A stretch of DNA of 64,000 nucleotides, taken from assembly GCA_951394405.1 (NCBI GenBank), contig OX596335.1, forward strand, positions 4,216,001 to 4,280,000. The letters run 5' to 3'. A program made the translations under genes and the position numbers. The stretch is from Coprinellus micaceus. Taxonomy: Eukaryota > Basidiomycota > Agaricomycetes > Agaricales > Psathyrellaceae. The notes under the pieces were generated by a model. That model searched no databases. It worked only from the letters and a program-made list of their open reading frames with translations, and had not been told where the DNA came from. Of the stretch, positions 35,318 to 45,854 are shown in pieces; positions within the stretch are counted from its first letter, which is position 1, and each line of letters starts with the position of its first letter.

Positions 35318-36824
35318 ATGGCATGCAGGACGGCCGAATCCAAGAATCCCATCGTTGCCGCACTCAAGCAAGACGTTCTGAACACCGTCGCCCCGAACCT
35401 CTGCCACGGATCCGTCCCTCTCGACCCGTCGGAGGGTGCTCTGTTCTACAAGACGGACGAGAGCTCCGAATCCAGGTATACATGAACCTTTTTACCGTGG
35501 GCATAGGCGGTTGGCTGACGAGATATTTCTGAAGATACATCAACTTCGCCGATGGTAGCCTCAAGGATGAAGATATCCAAAAGCTCGTGGAGGCTAGCGA
35601 GCGGGCGACCTTCGGACGTAACAATGAAGACGTCCTCGACGAGTCGTATCGCAAGGCTTGGAAGATGGACACCTCCCAGTTTGCGTGTCAATTCGATGTT
35701 GTGAAGACCGGCATTCTCGACATCGTTCACGACCAACTCTTGCACTACGCGAAGAACACCAAAAACCTCGAAGCCCACCTCTACAAGTTGAATGTGTATG
35801 GTATGTCCTTTGCCACTAGATTGCCCCTTCTCCAGCTTACAATGACCCGTGCTCTCAAGGTCCCGGTTCTTTCTTCAAACCCCATGTCGATACCCCTCGC
35901 AGCGACCAGCTGTTTGCCACTCTTGTCATCGTCCTGCCCACCGTCCATACGGGCGGTTACTTCTTGCTTGGCGAGAACGGGGACCTGCTCAACTTCGACT
36001 CGGCGAAGCGGGTTTACGACCCCAAGACCAAGGCCCCGCGCGTCGCGTTCGTCTCGTTCTATAGCGACATCGAGCACCAAGTTTTGCCCGTCGAGTCGGG
36101 ATACCGAGTCACACTCACCTACAACCTCCACCTCGCCGAGTTCGATGGACCACTCATGCTAAAGTCTCTCTCATCGCGTTCATTCGCCACCCTCATGAAG
36201 TCATTTGCGACCGCCATCGCCTCTCCTACCGTCCTCCCCAAAGGCGGAGCCCTGGGCTTTGGACTTATGTACCGCTACCCCATCGATCCCAGGAAGACCA
36301 ACCTGGGGGCGTTCACTGGCGCTCTCAAGGGGAACGATGCCCTCATCCGCGCAGTGTGCAAGATTCTCGGGTTGGAGCCCTCTGTCAAGGTCCTCTACTC
36401 AGAGCCCGATGGCGACAAATTCCTTTCCGACGAGGTGAGGGACGGTGACGAAATCTCTGACCCATACGGCGAGGAGGGTCCGCTCAAGAGCAGGATGCGA
36501 GACTACGGTGGAAAGCTAGTGGTGGGCTACGGAGACAACTCGTCCTCGTCGTTCAAGCTCCCTGTCCTCTGGGTCACACCGCCGTCCAAGATGATCACCA
36601 CTGAAATTGCTTACGTCACGTATGGAAACGAGGCCTCCCTCAACTTCATGTACGGGGATCTAGTATTGGTCGCCACATTCCCCTCCTATCGGCAACGCGT
36701 TGAGCACTTGAAGGAGAAGTTCCCCCAGGTCCTTCCCGAGAAGTCCCTCGCGGATATCGAGGAAGCTTTGAAGGACTTCCCGGAGGATGGCGAGGAGGCG
36801 GAGTCTGATGAATCTGAAGACTAG
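35318..36824 (+). CDS. Fe(II)/2-oxoglutarate oxygenase, prolyl-4-hydroxylase-like
   Basis: Non-haem iron oxygenase. Three exons: 35318-35475, 35535-35800 and 35860-36824, spliced in frame, about 460 residues, starting MACRTAESKNPIVAALKQDV. The catalytic jelly roll starts at the second splice: LNVYGPGSFFKPHVDTPRSD contains the HxD iron ligands, followed by LFATLVIVLPTVHTGGYFLL. The distal His is in FYSDIEHQVLPVESGYRVTL, with the Arg that binds 2-oxoglutarate in GYRVTL. The C-terminal third is unlike named domains and ends in an acidic tail (EDGEEAESDESED). This layout, an N-terminal helical part then the Fe2OG domain, is common in agaricomycete paralogue families of unknown substrate. Prolyl hydroxylation is only suggested by similarity. 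Confidence 0.85.
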
Positions 36825-37477
36825 TACTGATTCTTAGGGCTGTGTCACGGTTATACTTGCCTTGCATTACTATCCGTACGATGTCGATTGTCGTGATTGG
36901 TACCATTCCGAGTGCTTCGATGAATTAGTGTTCCTGGGCTTGGCCAGAACTACATGACCGACTATGTCAGGTGGACTCGGAATTCGTGCCTCGGTGTTTG
37001 TCCCCTTCAACGGACATCGAGCTGGTGCATTCTGCGACATTGGACTCAATTCCTGCTGCAACCTCCGAAGTCGCGCCGGCCCCGTTGAGGGCGTTGGGTT
37101 TGTAGCTGGAGGGGAGTGCATACCCAAGGGGCGACACCTCAATTCACCAAAGGCCCTAGATCTACCTTGATCACTAATAGTGATACCTCCCACTTCACTT
37201 TGATCATGGGGGCTCTTGAATAGGCGTGTAGACTCGAGAGCGGTATCCTTGAATGCCGTCAAGATAGGGGTAGCCTCAACACACAGGGTTCTGAATGCGC
37301 ATCGAACGATAGCAAGAGTGCGCATAGTAGATTCATATTAAATTATAAGGAGTGTGTAGTCACGCACGGGCAAGTCGCACAGCAATAGCCCTTCGCGTGA
37401 TGAGAGCCCAAAAAACCCCGCGTGGAAAGTCCCGAAGAAAGCATCGAAGAAAGCATATACAAACCCTCGTCCCGGGT
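36825..37477. other. convergent intergenic region with one doubtful ORF
   Basis: Between the oxygenase (plus) and the CorA-like gene (minus). A 151-codon minus frame at 36870-37325 starts MRTLAIVRCAFRTLCVEATP and has a TATAATTTAATA stretch just upstream; no family is recognised and it may be chance. Confidence 0.45.
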
Positions 37478-39874
37478 TCAGGCAGTCTTGAAAGCCTAGA
37501 GGTGAAGGTAAATCAGTATCGAACCGCGAGGTGAATGAGAAAGAACCAACGTACCTTCACCACTTTCCGAGTTGACATCCGCTTCAGAATATAGTGGAAC
37601 ATCCTCTTGATATCCTCGATCAAGAAGACGGGAATTACAACGGCCATGACTGGTAGAGCGATGATCCAGAACAGGACGTCCGAGTTCTGTTGGACTGACC
37701 ACATTGGGTCGAAGTTCATACCCTATTGAACGGGGAGCATTAGTTCGCCCAATGTGCGCAGGGATTGTGGTTGGAAGCTTACAAAGTAGCCTGTAAGCAA
37801 GGTAAGAGGCAGGAAGATGATCGTCGCCAACGTGAGACGACGCCTACATGAATATGAAAGTTAGAGGAGATACCTTAGACGGAGATGGATACGCACATTG
37901 TTTCATTCATCTCGTATGAAGCCAGATTGAACGTGTAGTCAATGAGGTTCTCTCCAATATTGGTGAACATTTCCAGGCTCGTAAGGACGTAGTCGATATG
38001 ATCATATACATCCGCCTATTTTCGCTATGCGTCAGGGATCCCAGTTAGACTTACGGGTTCAAGAGATGACTTACGAGGTAGATCTTCGACTTGTGGCTCA
38101 TGTAACCCACAACCTTGGCGTTCTCGTTCGCCGGATCCGACATGTCGATAAGCGCGGCACAGCGGTCGACATCGTACCGACGAAGACCAAATATCATGGT
38201 CTTGATAGGTTCGAGCGTCCGCTTGTGGAGAATGAGGTGGCCAGCAAGGACATGCACTGGTGTCATCAGCTTTGCCGTAATGTTTGTCTCGAAATTTGCA
38301 GCACTCACGCTCTTTGACGGTCTTGACATCCGGGCGGAGCAGAATCTTCTGCTCGAAGGTGTTAATCTTTTTGTGGTAGGCATCGACGACCTCCAAAGCC
38401 TTGTCCACCACTGAAGCATATCAGCGCCGGGCCGGAGTGGAAGCGCAAGAAACTACTTGCCGACATCAAGGAGGCCGTGTACGAGCAAGGAGTGGTCCAC
38501 TGACTGCCGCAGAACGGAGTCTCGGTGCTGGAGTCGTTGCGAGATGGGTGCCGTCAAGCTGAGGTCCTTGTCGACGTTGATCGTAATTACCGTGCCTGGC
38601 AAATTGTCAGCAACCAGCCATACCCCTAAGAAGAATGGTGTACCATCTCTATAAAGGAAGATGAACATGGGGGTGACGTCGAGTTCCACCCCTTGACCCT
38701 AAGGGGGGTGCTCCAGTCGTAAGCACAAGCCTTATGTAAACTCGGCAAGATCGAGTTATACCTTCTTGAGATCCTTGAGCACTGCTTCAGTGGCTCGGTT
38801 CTCCTGTTGTTCGGCGCGACGCTGAAGGTACAATCTTAGCGAAGAGGACACCAAGAAGAATGCATGAACGGACCTCTTTCTCTTTCTGAAGGAGTCCAGC
38901 CAGACGCGACTTGGAAGAGTCTTGCCTCCCGACCAAGTCGCCCAAATTGTTGGGAAGAAGAGGGCGCCGCCGCATTGTCGATGGCCTTGACTTCGAGTAA
39001 CTAGCGTGAAGTGTCTCTCCATCTGCACTCTCCTCCAATGGACGCTTTTCAGATTCCGGGTCATCCATGGGTTCAGGAGACGCCGCTCTGGGCCCTGGAG
39101 CAAAACGTTGCAGGAAGTCGCCGTCGGGGTCTCGGAGTTCGTGGCACATGACGCGAAGGAAGAGGTGTCCTGAGTAGTAGTCTGCTTTAGAGCGCCTGCT
39201 TTTTTCTTCATGGTGGAGGACATCTTCTACAGCCAGGGGATGAAGTCCTGGCTCGCCCCTTAGTTTTGCAGGATTGACGTAGTGTCGAGAAGGAACTCAC
39301 TGTATCTCCCTGCCAGCGCTTTGATGACGTCCCAACTCACACCTCCGATGTTGATCCACCTGCACCTCGCCCAGCGCTTAGGTTTCCACAGCTCGTCGTC
39401 GTCCATCAACTCAACAAACTCGGTATTGTCCATCTTCCTCTGGTGGCAGCTGACAGCCGAATAGTCGGTGATCTCGATGTTGCAGTCTTCAACCACGTCT
39501 GCCCACTCGAGGTCGGCCCCAGGGCGAAGAGGGTCGATACCAGGCTCTGCACCGATCTTCCTGGCTTCTCCTAGCAAGGCAGCGCCGCGTCGTAGAGCGA
39601 TAATCTTCCTCCCTGCCGCTCGGAAGCGTTCAATAGGTGTCATGTTCCTCCAGGCTGAGGGCGACTTGGGCGTTGTCCCTGACTGGTGCGTGCGGTTCGT
39701 GCGATGCGATTTCCTGGACAGTACGTGCGTCAAACCATGTCCGCCGTGGAATGCCCCAAAGGCCACGTTGTGGTTGGGACCATATGTTGGAGAGGCCCCT
39801 TCAATCCCAACATCCTCGAGGTCTGGTGTTATTGAGCGGCCTTCCGAGTCCGAAAGACTGTTTGTGCGCGGCAT
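37478..39874 (-). CDS. CorA-like divalent cation transporter (first copy)
   Basis: CorA proteins are pentameric channels for Mg2+ or related ions, with a long cytoplasmic helix and two C-terminal membrane helices ending in the GMN filter motif. The gene starts at the ATG at 39874 (MPRTNSLSDSEGRSITPDLE) and has about ten exons. After an N-terminal region with RWINIGGVSWDVIKALAGRY come a low-complexity linker, the RNGT-like block FIFLYRDGT with VITINVD, the long helix (VVDAYHKKINTFEQKILLRP; HKRTLEPIKTMIFGLRRYD) and HIDYVLTSLEMFTNIGENLI. The first membrane helix is TLATIIFLPLTLLTGYF; an intron precedes GMNFDPMWS; the second helix is VLFWIIALPVMAVVIPVFLI. The last small exon adds AFKTA. Strong similarity in order and motifs to the gene at 52148-54826. 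Ion specificity cannot be read. Confidence 0.85.
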
Positions 39875-41688
39875 CCTTCGAGGTCGTGGGCTTGGCTACG
39901 CTGCGGGAAGCGAAGAAACCCTGGCTCGCGCAGGGCTATCGGGTGTATGAAAGGAAGGGCAGGAGCCTGCGGGCAAGGAGGCCTTGAGGCGTGTTGGCTG
40001 TGACGTGAGTGGGCCCGGCGAAGGGTGATGGGCGCCCGAGATTGGACATAATAATTCCCATCCCTATAGCATCGCCGCTTGATTTGATATGACGAGAATT
40101 GAGCCAATGGGACTCCTCGAACTGCGAAGGCGAGCACATCGATGTCGAGGACAATCCTAGCTTGTGATGGTAGAAAACCAGAGAATGACGACGCCAAGGG
40201 CAAGCCCTTGAGGGAGGGAGCTCGGCTGATGGTCGGCTTCCCACGTGAGGGTTGGCACGTTAAGCGCCCATCGCTAACAGAAATATTAGGTTCTCGCTAC
40301 CGAGGGCCCTTTCGTCGTACCCATACAACCCTGGTTCTCCCCGACACTCGAAAATACCATCGCGGGTGACATTTCACACAGCATCGAACATGGGATCATC
40401 GTCCGTGGGGACAGACAATATAGAATACGTACCGGAAGTTAGGCGGGAGGGCGGGCGCTTATGCCTGGATTGTCTGTGGCCGTTTTGGTCTCGACCCTAT
40501 GTAAATTAGGACGGCTTCCCAAAGTTCCCATCCTAAGGATTTCTGAAATTGCCCCAGCCCGCTGTTTAGGGTATTTTTGCTCACCCAGGGTGCCGACCCA
40601 GAGAGAAATTTGTTTCTCACAGCTCCAAACCGAGCTCGAGTAGAGCATCTTCATCGCTGGTACGAATAGGTGTCAATAGACTCGCTGGACAGAGTAAGCG
40701 CCCAAGCGGAATATTGGCGCGTGTACCATTTCCGGTGATAGTGTTCCCACGCCTTGACGCGTACTCTTGGCGCGCCACGTCGCGTCGCCGAACGCTCTTT
40801 CCCTCTGACCACCACCTGACGTCCCTCCAACTCTCTTAGAGGTGAGCAGTATGAGAATATGGGGACCTCATGGCGCATCTCCTCACCCGTCCAGCTCGCC
40901 CTCACTGACATGGTCCCTCCCAAGTGACCCCGACTTGTGAGTGCAGAATGCTGAACATTATCTTTCCTGTCAGCGGCAATAGAGGTCTTCAGGGAGGCGT
41001 TGGTCACGACAAACGTCAAGTCGTCCAACCCCCTGATAAGGTGCCGTAGACCGAGTTCGAAAGATACCCCAGACCACTCCAGCCTCTGAACAAATCAATG
41101 AACGGTCACCCCTGGACCAAACCAAGCCGCCTTGTCCCTGATGACTTTACTCGTCCGAATCTTGCGAGGCACGGGTCCCCGACCAGCCTTTGTTCAAGTT
41201 TTACAAAGGTATGGAAGTGCTCGACGCACAGGTCAAGGGATTGTCTCTCCGTTTCGTTTGCAAAGGAACTCCTGAGTTGGTTGGCGACCTCAGGCGCTCC
41301 GAGACATCGCCGATTCCCGTATGTTCTCCTAGATTGATCACGGTTTGCCCTGTGGTTTGGGCATCGTGCTATGGAGGCAAAACGCCTCGTCCCTCTGTCA
41401 TGTTGGGTGTCGGTCGGTCAACCCATCGGAGGTGAACTTCTCTGAAGAACGAATACACGCGATAGATTTCGACCCCGCACCCAACCCTCATTCGATGCTT
41501 AGCTGTACGACACGCCCCTCGGCTCACGAAGGTTCAGTGGGTCCATGTCCCCACCAAAGTTACACCTTCTTGATAAGTAGGTGCCTGAGGCTTGGTTTGT
41601 GGGCAATACAACGTGTTCTAGACGATGCTCAACTTTACGACATGTTTAGCGCACAGACCTAGCTCACGATCTACGCCATCGCCATGGC
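39875..41688. other. long intergenic region with fragments
   Basis: About 1.8 kb. Contains three exact copies of TAAGCGCCC or its complement (40261-40269, 40453-40461, 40695-40703). A minus frame at 40651-41028 (MDDLTFVVTNASLKTSIAAD, 125 codons) looks protein-like. A plus segment near 41190-41310 (FKFYKGMEVLDAQVKGLSLR) also looks protein-like. Neither has a recognised domain; they may be a small unknown gene and a decayed fragment. Confidence 0.4.
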
Positions 41689-41696
41689 TATATAAA
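41689..41696 (+). promoter_or_regulatory. TATA box of the tyrosinase gene
   Basis: TATATAAA lies 40 bp before the ATG at 41736, giving a very short leader. Seen in sequence; function inferred. Confidence 0.6.
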
Positions 41697-41735
41697 CCTC
41701 ACAACATTCGCGCGGACTCCTTGGTCGCTCTCAGG

Positions 41736-43135
41736 ATGATTCCCCGCGCCTTCTACGCGCTCTTCGCTCTCTACCTCGTCGCATTCGTGTCCGCTGTTCC
41801 TCAGAGCGAACAGATCGAGACACCGGAGTATGTCGATGTACCGTCCTCTGTACTATCCTCTGCGACGTCTAGCTCGACCCTCAGAGGGGGTAGCCCGCTC
41901 CCTAGGGTGTGCAGGAGGCTGGAAGTTAGGAAGGAGTGGTACGCTTGCCCCTATCATACATGAACAATTCCCTTCCTCATGTAATCAATAGGCGCGACCT
42001 CAACACCGTTACAAAACTCGATTATATTCGCGCTGTCAAGTGCCTGCAGAACACTCGCGCTGAAAACAGGACTCTGGCGAGGAAGTTCACCCGCTACGAC
42101 CAGTTCGTGATCACTCACTCCAATGTGGCGGACCGAGTGCACGGTGTCGTACGTATCGAATGCTGTTCTTCCGGGGAGCGTCTTGCTTACGACATATCTG
42201 CTATAGGGACAATTCTTGCCGTGGCATCGTCACTATGGCTATTTGTACCACCAAGCCCTGCGGGGCATATGCAACTACGTTGGCCCGTTCCCGTGAGCGG
42301 ATGGCACATCGTTGTCTCTTCCATCTCCCCGCTGACCACCTCCACAGCTACTGGGACTGGACTCGTGACGGAAATGGCAACACCCCGTGCGTACATGTTC
42401 TTACTTACGCTAGACCGCTTCCACTAACCGTTATCTCTTGTCAGAATCCCCTCCTCTCCGATCTTCAACACGATCACTGGATTCGGCGGCGATGGTGTCC
42501 CAGGGACCTACACATTCCCCACCGACGACGACGGCTCCTCATTCCCAGCCATGCCCGAGATTTTCAAGGGCTGCGTCCAAACTGGCCCCTTCGCCAACAC
42601 TGTCCTGCACGTCGGCCCTAACAGGCGATTCACCGACCATTGCCTCGTCCGCAGCCTCAGTAACGACCACCGCAGCCTCATGACGACCCCTTACATCAGC
42701 GGGAATATACTGAGCCAGACGACCTACGACAACTTCTGGAACTCGCTCGACGGCGTACCTTTCAAGCCGGATGTCAGGCTTCACGATGCTGGTCATGCGA
42801 CCGTTGGTGGCGATATGTCGACCTTCTACACCAGTCCAAATGGTATGATACCCACTCCTTTCTCAACGCTAAGCTAGACCCTTACCTCAAGCCCATCTCC
42901 AGATCCCGTGTTCTACCCTCATCACGCTGGACTTGACCGAATCTGGGATAAGTGGCAGCGCGCCGACGTCAACAGCCGCCTCTACGCTATGGAGGGACAG
43001 GTCAATTACCAGCCTCCTTACGGTCAGGTCACTCTCGACTACCAGTTGCCGTTCCCCAGTCTCGGTCCATCGGTATCCATCCGCGAGACTATGGATATTC
43101 ATCGTGAGCCTTACTGCTACACGTACGCGAACTAG
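41736..43135 (+). CDS. secreted short tyrosinase (type-3 copper oxidase)
   Basis: Oxidises phenols to quinones with a binuclear copper site. The start MIPRAFYALFALYLVAFVSA is a clear signal peptide. Copper A ligands: His in YDQFVITHSNVADRVHG (two) and, across an intron near 42145-42208, GQFLPWHRHYGYLYHQ. YWDWTRDGN follows another intron. Copper B: LHDAGHATVGGDM and, after an intron near 42843-42900, DPVFYPHHAGLDRIWDKWQ. The protein ends soon after, at the TAG at 43133-43135, about 360 residues in all. It therefore lacks the C-terminal lid domain of large mushroom tyrosinases such as Agaricus PPO and resembles short secreted fungal forms, which are expected to need no cleavage for activity. 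Role could be pigment, lignin-phenol or wall cross-linking; not decided by sequence. Confidence 0.92.
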
Positions 43136-43317
43136 GGGTATCTCGACGGTTCCACCGTCAGTGGACCCACGCGACTGTTCCAATATAATGAACAAACATT
43201 CTCCCGACGCTGTTGCGCTTGCGTGTCCATGGTTTTAAAGTGGGGGCCGTGGATAGGTGATTCGAAGGTGACGTACAAATAAAGAAGCCGTACAAGCTGC
43301 AGTCGAGGTTCTTAACG

Positions 43318-44669
43318 TCAGAGGTCAATCCACTTCCCGTCCTCGTCCACGCTCTCCTGAATCGCGCCCAGGAACTCTCGAATCTTCACTGCGTCCTCGA
43401 TATCAACATAGTTCCCGCCGTTCTCCTTTCCCTTGTAAAACTCCAACCAATTATCCCTGATGAAGGGAATGGGGTCCTCATACGCCTCCCCATCCTCGGC
43501 ACTATCCCAAGCCAACTCCTCCCCATTGAGGTAAATGTGCTCAGGATGCTGGGCACCGATGTTCATCCCCATGACACGATCGTCTTGAATTTTCAAGGTG
43601 CCTTCCTCACCGTCGATGTCGTAGAGAAGTTGAGTCCTCCCCGGGGTGGATTTGTGTCCAAGACGGAGGACGACCGTAACCCAGGCTCCCGAGTCCTTTA
43701 AAATACCGTTGATGGTGACATGGTCGGGGTAGACGTTGGCGAGGGTTTGGCCGGTCGGCTCAAAGGTGACATCGTCGACAACAGTAACTTCAGGATAGAG
43801 AATCGTTCCTGCGGCTCTGACGCGAGAGAAAGTGCCGAATATTTGAAAGAAGAGGTCGAAGACGTGACCGCCAGGCGAGCTGATGAGGGAGATACCTGCT
43901 CATGAGGTGCCGTTGTTAGTTTATATTCGAAAGTCGTTAAAATAAAGAGACTAACCGTTAGCCTTATCCGCAGCAAAGGCGATCCGGGCTTGAGTCCTGG
44001 GGGCGAACACGTTAAACTCGCGGGGCATGAGGAGGTTCTGCAAACGAGTTTAGTAACTTGTAGATGGGTCCGTTAGAGGGGGCGAAACTTACGGCCGTGA
44101 TAGAGAGCAGACGCCCAATCTTGCCAGAGTCAATGATCTTCTTCACCTAGAGCGAGTATCATCAATGTCTCTCTTTGTAGCGGCTCCGCAAATACACTAA
44201 CCTTCCGAGCAGCAGGCGAGTGCCGTCCCTGGAGCCCAATCAGGCTCCTCACAGACTTCTCCTTCGCCAACCTCGCGATTTCCCTCGTCTCCTCTGGGGT
44301 CCTTCCAGCCTGATATTCCAGAAAGAAAGGCTTTCCGGCTGCAATAGCTTTCTCTGCGACCTCTTTGTGGTACGGTACCTTGACCGCGATGGCGACGAGG
44401 TCGACCTCCGGATCAGATGCAATCTGCGAAGCATCGCCATGATATGCCTTAATCTCGTGCCCAAAGTATTCCGAGTACTTGGAGGCCGCTGCATCAGCGG
44501 ACTCGGCGCTAGTTGTGGAGATTGCGACGACCTTGAAGCGCTTCTTGACTTCGGGGTCCAAGAGGGAAGGAGCGAGAGCCATGGCAGCCCATCCGGTGCT
44601 GGAGAGGCCGACAAAGCCTATCCTGATGATAGGTGTGTCGTTGGAAGGGGTTAGAGCGTTAGAAGACAT
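43318..44669 (-). CDS. Gfo/Idh/MocA-family NAD(P)-dependent oxidoreductase, Gal80-like
   Basis: Oxidoreductases of this family act on sugars or inositol; Gal80 relatives have become regulators. The ATG at 44669 gives MSSNALTPSNDTPIIRIGFV. Rossmann fold: IGFVGLSSTGWAAMAL (glycine-rich loop), then VVAISTTSAESADAAASKYS and VDLVAIAVKVPYHKEVAEKA. The EKP-type motif is GKPFFLEYQAGRTPEE, with LEYQ where EKP is usual, so the catalytic Lys is missing, as in Gal80-like members. The C-terminal domain (SSPGGHVFDLFFQIFGTFSR) with beta-sheet stretches ends DEDGKWIDL. Three to four introns near 43897-43957, 44039-44092 and 44146-44205. Loss of the Lys suggests a binding or regulatory role, or an altered enzyme. 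Its 3' end faces the tyrosinase gene 182 bp away. Confidence 0.85.
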
Positions 44670-44722
44670 GTCGGTGCGCAATTTTGACCAGAATATGAGG
44701 GAGTTGAGTGGAGGTGGAGAAG

Positions 44723-45090
44723 TAGCGCCCATCTTTTATATCGGGCGCTTAACATCAACGCCCAAAACGTTACGTTCAACTTTGTTCGACTTCGTACACT
44801 TCTTCGCGTCATTTACATAGGGATTGGTAAGAAAGTGCTTATACAGCACCTGAGCTGAGTAACCCACTCATTAGCGCCATCCTTCGTCCCAATGATGTCG
44901 CAATGTGCTAAGCGCCCTAAGGAGGAATATTAGCGCCGGAGGACCTGCACATCTGACGCCAAGATCGTGGACTCAATGTGCCGCGCAGCATTCACGGGCG
45001 AGAAATTCCGGATTAAGAGGGGTCTGGATGAACAAAGGCGCCTAAAAAAAGCGCCCGCGCTTACTCAGAGGGAGACCTCTATCAGCGCCC
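44723..45090. repeat. cluster of TAAGCGCCC-like words
   Basis: In 370 bp there are two exact copies (44743-44751 and 44909-44917) and near copies at 44723-44730, 44871-44878, 44930-44937, 45036-45066 (three words, both directions) and 45083-45091. The stretch lies upstream of the Gfo/Idh gene. Could be a binding-site array for a regulator; seen directly, meaning unknown. Confidence 0.6.
44733..44740 (-). promoter_or_regulatory. TATA box of the Gfo/Idh gene, flanked by GCGCCC words
   Basis: TATAAAAG reads on the minus strand 64 bp before the ATG at 44669. An exact TAAGCGCCC lies directly upstream (44743-44751) and a TAGCGCCC, on the plus strand, directly downstream (44723-44730). Seen in sequence; promoter role inferred. 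Confidence 0.6.
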
Positions 45091-45854
45091 CGCTTCCGTT
45101 CTAGCCGCCAGAAGACATTGTGAAGACATTCTCATCGATAGGATCTCGGTATGCGGCCCGCGTTGATTTCACCTGTACCATTGACCCAGATGTACTGTGA
45201 GGAGGGATGAAGGAATCAGGATGGAAGAGGAACAGACGTAACGTGAAAATCCGAGGACGACTTGGCTTGTGTTTCAGGTTCAATATAACAATTCTACGAC
45301 AGTAGCGACGGCGAAATTATGGAATATATATGTAAGCTTTAAGTTAGTTGCAACAAGCAAGCGGCAGTTGAAGTGAACTGTTGGTGGACAGCAAGAGCAA
45401 GTAAGGACACTGTGAACGATGGGAGGTGATTGGGGACATTTTGGACTCGGGCACGAAATGAGCGTTGGGGTATTACGAAATTTGTGAATGGGGCAACAAC
45501 GTATGAACCAGTCAAGAGAGAGAGAAAATACAAGAAGCGATGCATTGAGCGTGAAGAAAATTAACAGGACAGGCATCGACCCAGAGAGGAGAAACAACAG
45601 TAGCTGGAAGGAATGTGCACAGCCAAGGTCACGAGGGGCTGACCAGCAAGAACGCGACAGCAGAATATTAAAGCAAAAGACAAGATGAGAGAACTACGAC
45701 AGCATAAGAATAATAGAGGGGACATAACAAGTTCCACTTGAATAACGGACACTGATCCGGTGGGGGGTTGCGTAATGAATGGCGGTGTAATCCGAATGAA
45801 TAGGTTAACCTGGGCCAGGGCTATAGAAAAAGTAAATCGAAATGAGGAGGTCAA
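45091..45854. other. intergenic region downstream of the AGC kinase
   Basis: 3' region of the kinase gene and far upstream region of the Gfo/Idh gene. AT-richer than its surroundings, with simple purine runs. No supported gene. Confidence 0.55.

Noticed and set aside
41098..41435. plus-strand frames with FKFYKGMEVLDAQVKGLSLR
   Set aside because: Looks protein-like but short, not joined to a start or known fold; kept only as a fragment in the intergenic entry.
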